A stretch of 7,321 nucleotides of DNA from Polaromonas sp. (GTDB taxonomy: Bacteria > Pseudomonadota > Gammaproteobacteria > Burkholderiales > Burkholderiaceae_C), in NCBI GenBank assembly GCA_025362825.1, contig JANYFF010000607.1, positions 1-7,321 of the forward strand. The letters run 5' to 3'. Positions 1-4,835 of the stretch are shown here, in pieces; position 1 is the first letter of the stretch; every line of letters begins with the position of its first letter. A program made the translations under genes and the position numbers. Under the pieces are notes generated by a model. That model was not told where the DNA came from and ran no database searches. It saw nothing but the letters and a program-made list of their open reading frames with translations.

Positions 1-492
1 CATGGCGATGACGCCCTCCACCGTCATCGGCATGTAGATGACGACGCGGTCACTCTTTTTGATGCCCATGGCCTTGAGCGCGCTGGCGAACTGGCTCACC
101 TTGGCGTGGAGCTCTTTGTAAGTGACGTTGGTGACCTTGCCATCGTCAGCTTCAAAAATAATGGCGTTTTTTTGCTCGGTCGGGGTACCCAGATGGCGAT
201 CGAGACAGTTGTACGAAGCATTCAGCTCGCCGTCGGCAAACCATTTATAGAACGGGGGATTTGACTCATCCAGCACTTCAGTGAACGGCTTGTTCCAGCT
301 CAGGTTACTCCTGGCCAGCCGGGCCCAGAAGCCTTCAAAATCCGTATCGGCTTCCTGGCACATGGCGTTGTACGCCTCCATGCCAGAAATACGGGCGGCT
401 TTAACGGTCGCAGGGGTTGGCGGGAACACGCGGTTTTCAATCAGCATGGACTCGATATTCGATGAAGGCGTACTTGACGTGGGGGCGCTCAT
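1..492 (-). CDS. acs: Acetyl-CoA synthetase (acetate--CoA ligase, AMP-forming), N-terminal part, truncated by window edge
   Basis: The enzyme activates acetate with ATP to acetyl-AMP and then forms acetyl-CoA in the cytoplasm, letting the cell use acetate. The 164 visible residues match the N-terminal ACAS_N cap domain and the beginning of the adenylate-forming domain. Landmarks are the FYKWF segment (81-85), the YNCLDRH motif (94-100), IIFEADDG (111-118) and DRVVIYMPM (148-156), all typical of Acs rather than of other acyl-CoA ligases. The family is about 650 residues, so roughly three quarters, including the ATP-binding loop, lies to the left of base 1. The start ATG (492-490) is supported by an AGGAGA Shine-Dalgarno at 506-501, 8 nt upstream. 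The gene is divergent from the YqhA-like gene. PrpE is the nearest alternative, but the YNCLDRH context and N-terminus fit Acs better. Confidence 0.94.
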   Translation of the reverse strand, partial: MSAPTSSTPSSNIESMLIENRVFPPTPATVKAARISGMEAYNAMCQEADTDFEGFWARLARSNLSWNKPFTEVLDESNPPFYKWFADGELNASYNCLDRHLGTPTEQKNAIIFEADDGKVTNVTYKELHAKVSQFASALKAMGIKKSDRVVIYMPMTVEGVIAM

Positions 493-558
493 TGCTTTTG
501 TCTCCTGTTTGTCATGAAATGCAGTGTTGTCGCATGGTACTGTCATGCTTCGCACTTA

Positions 559-577
559 CAAGCCACTGACTGGCTTG
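559..577. repeat. Perfect 7-bp inverted repeat in the acs/yqhA divergent intergenic region
   Basis: CAAGCCA (559-565) and TGGCTTG (571-577) are exact reverse complements around a 5-bp centre. The element lies mid-way between the two divergent start codons, 67 bp from acs and 39 bp from the YqhA-like gene, a suitable place for an operator dimer site. No run of T follows it on either strand, so it does not look like a terminator. The rest of the 493-615 region holds two short direct repeats, CTTACAA at 555-561 and 581-587 and TGTCATG at 510-516 and 541-547. I could not see convincing -35/-10 pairs there. Regulator identity is unknown. Confidence 0.4.
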
Positions 578-615
578 AACCTTACAAATTTCGATTACCA
601 CGATGAAGCGTATTC

Positions 616-1218
616 ATGTCTGAACCCGTAAAAAAAGAATCTGTCCCCCTGCGGCCCCTGCCCAACCTCATATTTGCCAGCCGCTGGTTACAACTGCCCC
701 TGTACCTTGGGCTGATCGCCGCGCAGGCTGTGTATGTGGTTCACTTCATGGTGGAGCTGAAGCACCTGATATCAGCGGCATTTGGCAGTCAGCCAGATTT
801 ACAGGCGCTGATCACCAGCATAGGATATAAAACCACCGTTCCCATCGTCACGCTGAACGAAACCGTCATCATGCTGGTGGTTCTGGCGCTTATCGACGTG
901 GTGATGATCTCTAACCTGCTCATCATGGTGATTGTGGGCGGCTATGAAACTTTTGTGAGCCGCATGAACCTTGAAGGCCACCGCGACCAGCCTGAATGGT
1001 TGAGCCACGTCAACGCGTCTGTGCTGAAAGTGAAACTGGCCACGGCAATCATTGGCATCAGCTCGATTCATCTGCTCAAAACCTTCATCAATGCCGACAA
1101 CTACACCGATCGAGTGCTGATTGCACAAACCGTCATTCACATCGCATTTCTGTTGTCAGCACTTGCGATTGCCTACACCGACAAAATCATGTCGAGCATT
1201 GCCGCGCAAAAGCACTAA
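616..1218 (+). CDS. yqhA: UPF0114 / YqhA-family inner-membrane protein
   Basis: This is a predicted inner-membrane protein of 200 residues from the UPF0114 (TIGR00645, YqhA) family, whose function is not established. Four hydrophobic segments are visible, at about residues 25-48, 82-108, 141-158 and 167-188. The most recognisable family stretch is the end of segment 2 and what follows, NLLIMVIVGGYETFVS (100-115), and segment 3 carries SSIHLLKTF (149-157). Its length is somewhat above the roughly 165 residues of the E. coli homologue, mainly through the N-terminal tail and a longer loop between segments 1 and 2. The ATG at 616 is the natural start before SEPVKK. The Shine-Dalgarno is poor (GAAGCG near 606). 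It is divergent from acs and convergent with nhaA, the last codons overlapping by 4 bp. No partner is implied by the context. Confidence 0.9.
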   Translation: MSEPVKKESVPLRPLPNLIFASRWLQLPLYLGLIAAQAVYVVHFMVELKHLISAAFGSQPDLQALITSIGYKTTVPIVTLNETVIMLVVLALIDVVMISNLLIMVIVGGYETFVSRMNLEGHRDQPEWLSHVNASVLKVKLATAIIGISSIHLLKTFINADNYTDRVLIAQTVIHIAFLLSALAIAYTDKIMSSIAAQKH

Positions 1219-2438
1219 GTTGTTACTGGCGCCGCGCTAGTGCTCTTCTTGTGCCCGCTGCGTAGCAAAATTAGCGTGCCCGCCATACCTGACAAAAGGG
1301 AACCGCACAAAACGCCCAGTTTGACCTGGGTGTCATAAGCGTCGCCCTGCCCCGTAAACGCCAGCGAACCGATAAAAAGGCTCATGGTGAAACCAACGCC
1401 GCAAAGCAGGCACACACCGAAGAATTGACTCCAGCTGGACGCTGCGGGCAAACCAGCACCGGCAAAGCGAATCAACAACCACGACGCCCCAAACACTCCC
1501 ACAGCCTTGCCCAGCAGCAAACCGGCAGCAATGCCGAGTGGCACAGTAGCCGTCAATGTGGCCATCGTCACGCCTTGCAATGAAACGCCGGCGTTGGCAA
1601 ATGCAAACATGGGCAAAATCGCGAACGCAACCCACGGGTGGAGCGCATGCTCAGCCTTTTTCAAAGGCGATCCGCCGCGGCTGTCGGTCAGGGGAATCGT
1701 CAGCGCCGTGGCTACTCCGGCCAACGTTGCATGTATGCCGGACTTGTAGACGAAGAGCCAGACTACCAGCCCGACCGCCACGTAAGGCGCAATCGACATG
1801 ACTTTGGCACGATTGAAAGCTACCAGAATCAAAATACAGGCGCCGGCTCCCAGCAACGCCGCTAGCGACAGTTGGTCGGTGTAGAAAAACGCGATGATCA
1901 CAATCGCACCAAGATCGTCAATGATCGCAACAGCGGTTAAAAACACCTTTAGTGAAGCAGGTACGCGGCTACCCAGCAGCACCAAAATGCCAAGCGCAAA
2001 CGCTATGTCAGTGGCGGCGGGTATCGCCCATCCGCGCAACGCGACGCTGTTACCCCAGTTAATACCGATATAAATCAGCGCGGGAACTGCCATGCCGCCG
2101 AGGGCTGCACCAGCAGGCAGCAAAGCCTTACGGGTCGAGGCCAGCTCGCCCTCGATCAACTCACGCTTGATCTCCAGTCCAACCAGAAAGAAAAAAACCG
2201 CCATCCACAAATCATTGACCCAGTGCATTAGCGACTTGGACAATACCAGCCAGTCATGGCCAACGCGTAGCTCACCGGGCCAGTGCACAAACTTGTCATA
2301 AAGACCGCTCAAAGGCGAGTTGCTGGCTATCAATGCCAGCATGGCAGCCAGCGCCAGCACCACGCCTGCAAACGACTGCGAATTTATGAATTGAGTGATG
2401 GTATGTTTCGTGGTTTTGAGCATCGGCCGATTGTGCAT
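1215..2438 (-). CDS. nhaA: Na+/H+ antiporter NhaA
   Basis: This inner-membrane secondary transporter exports Na+ (and Li+) in exchange for protons, serving sodium tolerance and pH homeostasis. Numbered from the ATG at 2438 (407 residues), the key residues of the E. coli protein align with a constant offset of 11: TD at 143-144 (Asp133), the ion-binding pair DD in AIIDDLGAIV at 174-175 (Asp163/Asp164), His236 in SGIHATLAG (His225), and Lys311 in LLGKAVGVF (Lys300). The NDLWMAVFFFLVGLEIKREL block of TM2 is also characteristic. The start is uncertain. The frame is open to a GTG at 2462, directly at the foot of the terminator, and ATG codons occur at 2438 and 2423. E. coli NhaA begins about 6 residues after the 2423 codon, so 2438 or 2423 is more likely than 2462, and 2438 has only a weak GCGGA upstream. 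The stop TAG overlaps the stop of the convergent YqhA-like gene. No promoter is visible between the gene and the terminator just upstream. Confidence 0.96.
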   Translation of the reverse strand: MHNRPMLKTTKHTITQFINSQSFAGVVLALAAMLALIASNSPLSGLYDKFVHWPGELRVGHDWLVLSKSLMHWVNDLWMAVFFFLVGLEIKRELIEGELASTRKALLPAGAALGGMAVPALIYIGINWGNSVALRGWAIPAATDIAFALGILVLLGSRVPASLKVFLTAVAIIDDLGAIVIIAFFYTDQLSLAALLGAGACILILVAFNRAKVMSIAPYVAVGLVVWLFVYKSGIHATLAGVATALTIPLTDSRGGSPLKKAEHALHPWVAFAILPMFAFANAGVSLQGVTMATLTATVPLGIAAGLLLGKAVGVFGASWLLIRFAGAGLPAASSWSQFFGVCLLCGVGFTMSLFIGSLAFTGQGDAYDTQVKLGVLCGSLLSGMAGTLILLRSGHKKSTSAAPVTT

Positions 2439-2462
2439 GGCGTCCGCACCGCGCGGTTCCAC

Positions 2463-2497
2463 AATGCAAAAAGCCGCTTGAAGCGGCTTTTTGCATT
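2463..2497 (-). terminator. Strong rho-independent terminator with 17-bp perfect arms
   Basis: Bases 2463-2479 and 2481-2497 are exact reverse complements around a single base. On the minus strand the GC core GCCGC/GCGGC closes a small TTCAA loop, is preceded by AAAAA and followed by TTTTT (2472-2468), the form of an intrinsic terminator that can work in both directions. It lies 17 nt after the stop of the 40-codon ORF and should end that transcript, along with any read-through from fumC. No plus-strand gene needs it. It abuts the possible GTG start of nhaA (2462) and lies 24 nt before the ATG at 2438. Confidence 0.87.
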
Positions 2498-2514
2498 ATT
2501 AAGGCTTGACCGGA

Positions 2515-2637
2515 TTAATGGCCGCGCAGGGCGCTCACAAAGGTGAGCAAGGGTGTTGCGGCAATCAGCTCACGGACCAACTGGGTAAAACGCGATGCGT
2601 CGATTGGTGTGGCAATGGTCGGGTTAGAAGCAATCAT
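2515..2637 (-). CDS. Small protein of 40 residues, family not recognised
   Basis: The ORF runs from an ATG at 2637-2635 to a TAA at 2517-2515. It begins MIASNPTIATPIDASRF and ends VSALRGH. I do not recognise a family. The first 16 residues look extended and polar, rich in Thr, Ser and Pro. Residues 17-37 (FTQLVRELIAATPLLTFVSAL) could form an amphipathic or weakly membrane-associated helix, interrupted by a proline; no clear transmembrane span or metal-binding motif is seen. Support for a real gene is the context. A good Shine-Dalgarno AAGGA (2647-2643) sits 5 nt before the ATG, a near-consensus promoter lies 33 nt upstream, and an intrinsic terminator follows 17 nt after the stop. Third codon positions are about 60 % G or C, in keeping with coding sequence here. 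It could instead be a leader peptide for nhaA or the coding part of a dual-function small RNA. Confidence 0.66.
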   Translation of the reverse strand: MIASNPTIATPIDASRFTQLVRELIAATPLLTFVSALRGH

Positions 2638-2669
2638 GGTGTTCCTTTGCAGTAAATGGATCTAAGCTG

Positions 2670-2699
2670 ATTATTAGGGTAAACCCCATGTCTTGTCAA
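2670..2699 (-). promoter_or_regulatory. Near-consensus sigma-70 promoter for the 40-codon ORF
   Basis: On the minus strand a perfect -35 TTGACA (2699-2694) is followed after 18 bp by AATAAT (2675-2670), five of six matches to the -10 consensus. Transcription would begin near the A at 2663, giving a 5' leader of about 25 nt before the ATG at 2637. The -35 begins 12 nt after the fumC stop codon, so the promoter occupies the fumC downstream spacer and separates what follows from the fumC operon. It is the best promoter match I found in the window. Confidence 0.72.
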
Positions 2700-2711
2700 A
2701 CCCCAAGCGCA

Positions 2712-4130
2712 TTACCCCACCATGTTCTCGGGCTTTACCCAATGGTCAAATTGCTCCGCCGTCACGTGACCCGATGCCAGCGCCGCATCGCGCAGGCTGG
2801 TACCTTCTTTATGCGCCTTTTTTGCAATGAAGGCCGCCTTGTCGTAGCCGATATGCGGGTTCAGTGCCGTCACCAGCATCAGCGAAGAACTGACCAACTC
2901 AGCGATACGCGCACGGTTTGGCTCTATGCCGACGGCGCAATGGTCGTTGAAGCTGGTCATGCCGTCAGCCAGCAGGCGAACGCTCTGCAGAAAGTTGTGG
3001 GCAATCATGGGACGGAAAACGTTCAACTCAAAGTTGCCGGACGCACCGCCAAAGTTGATCGCCACATCATTGCCGAAAACCTGCGCAGCCAGCATCGTCA
3101 CGGCTTCGCTCTGCGTGGGGTTGACCTTGCCCGGCATGATGGACGAGCCGGGTTCGTTTTCGGGAATGTTCAACTCGCCAATACCGCTGCGCGGGCCGCT
3201 GGCCAGCCAGCGCACATCGTTGGCGATTTTCATCATGCTGGCGGCCAATGTCTTGAGGGCACCGTGGGCATACACCAGGCCATCGGCAGCGGCCAGCGCC
3301 TCAAACTTGTTGGGTGCGGTGACAAACGGCAAACCCGTCAGGGTTGCGAGCTCGGCAGCCACCTGTACCGCATAGCCCTTAGGTGCATTCAGACCGGTGC
3401 CAACCGCCGTGCCGCCCAGGGCCAGTTCGCACAGGTGGGGTAAGGCATCGCGCACGTGCCTCGCGCCATGATCGAGCTGCGCAACATAGCCAGAGAACTC
3501 CTGGCCAAGCGTCAGCGGCGTGGCATCCTGCAGATGGGTGCGGCCAATCTTGACGATGCCTTCAAAATCCTTTGACTTTTGCGCCAGCGTTGCGCGCAGC
3601 TTTTCAATCGCCGGTAGCAGCCGCTGCGTGATGGCAACGACCGCTGAAACATGCATGGCCGTCGGAAACACATCGTTGGACGACTGGCTGCGGTTCACGT
3701 CGTCGTTCGGGTGCACCAGCCGGGCATCGCCGCGCTCGCCACCCAACAGCTCGCTGGCGCGGTTGGCCAGCACCTCATTGACATTCATATTGGTCTGCGT
3801 GCCCGAGCCGGTCTGCCAGACCACCAGTGGAAACTCGCCGGCATGCAGACCTGCAATCACCTCATCAGCGGCAGCGACGATGGCTTTGGTTTTTGCTTGG
3901 TCCTGCAAACCCAGCGCGTGGTTGACGCGCGCCGATGAACGCTTGATTTGCGCCAGTGCGCGGATGATCTCACGCGGCTGCTGCTCGCCGGAAATATCAA
4001 AGTTCTGCAGGGAGCGCTGGGTCTGGGCGCCCCACAACCTGTCGGCGGGAACCTCGATGGGGCCAAAGGTGTCGCGTTCGGTGCGAGTCTTTCCGGTCGT
4101 TACGGCGGCGGTGTTGGCGGGTGTTGTCAT
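2712..4130 (-). CDS. fumC: Class II fumarate hydratase FumC
   Basis: FumC is a cytoplasmic, iron-independent, homotetrameric fumarase that interconverts fumarate and L-malate in the TCA cycle. The 472 residues match the usual length (467 in E. coli), and key positions align with a constant offset of 11: TGSGTQ (107-112), the HPNDDVN B-site loop (140-146), SSND (150-153), the catalytic base His199 in GRTHLQDATP, and the family signature GSSIMPGKVNP (328-338) with the catalytic serine at 329. Nothing is missing, so it should be active. The ATG at 4130 has no clear Shine-Dalgarno, but the next in-frame methionine would cut into the conserved core. It follows the PAQR gene by 51 nt on the same strand and is probably co-transcribed, with a possible extra promoter at 4191-4218. 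No terminator is visible in the 74 nt after it; the first one downstream is at 2463-2497. Confidence 0.98.
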   Translation of the reverse strand: MTTPANTAAVTTGKTRTERDTFGPIEVPADRLWGAQTQRSLQNFDISGEQQPREIIRALAQIKRSSARVNHALGLQDQAKTKAIVAAADEVIAGLHAGEFPLVVWQTGSGTQTNMNVNEVLANRASELLGGERGDARLVHPNDDVNRSQSSNDVFPTAMHVSAVVAITQRLLPAIEKLRATLAQKSKDFEGIVKIGRTHLQDATPLTLGQEFSGYVAQLDHGARHVRDALPHLCELALGGTAVGTGLNAPKGYAVQVAAELATLTGLPFVTAPNKFEALAAADGLVYAHGALKTLAASMMKIANDVRWLASGPRSGIGELNIPENEPGSSIMPGKVNPTQSEAVTMLAAQVFGNDVAINFGGASGNFELNVFRPMIAHNFLQSVRLLADGMTSFNDHCAVGIEPNRARIAELVSSSLMLVTALNPHIGYDKAAFIAKKAHKEGTSLRDAALASGHVTAEQFDHWVKPENMVG

Positions 4131-4181
4131 GGGCTGACTATGTCACAGACAGGGCGGCATCGTCACCGCTGTGGGAACGGC

Positions 4182-4835
4182 CTAGGACGCGTAATAAAAC
4201 ACCGCCACGCAGTGGCAAGCCGTGCCGGCAGCCACAAAAAGGTGCCATACAAAGTGCGAGTACCGCACGCGCTCGTCCAGCACAAAAAAGACCACGCCCA
4301 GCGTGTAGGCCAGCCCGCCGGCGACCAGCCAGAACAGCCCCCAACCAGGGATCAGCTCCCACATCGGCTTGATGGCAATCAGCGCTATCCAGCCCATGGC
4401 GAGATAAAGAACGGTGGAAAGCCGTGGCCAGCGGATGCCGGCAAATGACTTGGCAGCAATGCCTGCCAACGCCATCGCCCAGACCAGGCCAAACAGCGTC
4501 CAGCCCCAGGGACCACGCAACACGCCGAGTGTGAACGGCGTGTAGGTGCCAGCAATCAGCAGGTAAATCGCGCTGTGGTCCAGTACCTGGAACACCCGCT
4601 TGGCGCGCATGGCTCGCACGCCCGGTAGCGCGTGGTACAGCATGGACGTTGCGTAGAGCACCACCATGCTGGCTGCAAAGACGCTGACACCGACGATGTC
4701 CAGCGCATCGCCTTGGCGCACCGCAGAAACGATTAAAAACGGAGCCGCAATCAGAGCGGCCAACAACGCGAGCCCATGGCTGACGCTGTTGGCGATCTCC
4801 TCACCAACCGATTGCGAACGGTCCTGAACGGACAT
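4182..4835 (-). CDS. trhA: Hemolysin III / PAQR-family membrane protein (TrhA-like)
   Basis: This 217-residue integral membrane protein has about seven hydrophobic segments and belongs to the hemolysin III branch of the PAQR family, related to adiponectin receptors. Bacterial members are linked to membrane-lipid homeostasis; the 'hemolysin' name is historical. The family motifs are present in order: EEIANSVSHGL (12-22), SMLYH (64-68), LDHSAIYLLIAGTYTPF (85-101) and SHFVWHLFV (193-201), then GTACH (204-208). By analogy with the adiponectin receptor, His68, His194 and His198 would bind zinc, with Asp86 nearby. The ATG (4835-4833) shares one base with the stop of the DUF349 gene (TGATG) and has no evident Shine-Dalgarno, so translational coupling is likely. 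fumC follows 51 nt later. The physiological substrate cannot be read from the sequence. Confidence 0.92.
   Translation of the reverse strand: MSVQDRSQSVGEEIANSVSHGLALLAALIAAPFLIVSAVRQGDALDIVGVSVFAASMVVLYATSMLYHALPGVRAMRAKRVFQVLDHSAIYLLIAGTYTPFTLGVLRGPWGWTLFGLVWAMALAGIAAKSFAGIRWPRLSTVLYLAMGWIALIAIKPMWELIPGWGLFWLVAGGLAYTLGVVFFVLDERVRYSHFVWHLFVAAGTACHCVAVFYYAS
4191..4218 (-). promoter_or_regulatory. Possible internal promoter for fumC
   Basis: Within the last codons of the PAQR gene, on the minus strand, TTGCCA (4218-4213, five of six consensus positions) is followed after 16 bp by TATTAC (4196-4191, four of six). A start near 4184 would give fumC a leader of about 55 nt. The match is modest and overlaps coding sequence, so it may be chance. 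It would let fumC be expressed apart from the two upstream genes. Confidence 0.28.

Noticed and set aside
281..517. Plus-strand 78-codon frame opposite the acs start
   Set aside because: It is antisense to the acs N-terminus, which is clearly coding and has a proper Shine-Dalgarno.
541..577. Sigma-54 type promoter for acs
   Set aside because: A GG and GC pair occurs on the minus strand, but the spacing is 9 rather than 10 nt and the flanking bases do not fit the -24/-12 consensus.
2296..2546. Small frames on both strands over the nhaA 5' end and terminator
   Set aside because: They run through the perfect terminator hairpin, overlap nhaA in other frames, and have no ribosome-binding site as good as that of the 40-codon ORF.
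2688..3443. Plus-strand open frame of 251 codons opposite fumC, and others at 3520-4137 and 2926-3375
   Set aside because: They are antisense to fully conserved fumC coding sequence. The translations lack any recognisable domain and lie in a shadow frame.
4144..4173. Hairpin CACAG/CTGTG in the gap between the PAQR gene and fumC
   Set aside because: The stem is short and broken by a 6-nt bulge, with no T-run, so it does not support a terminator or riboswitch.
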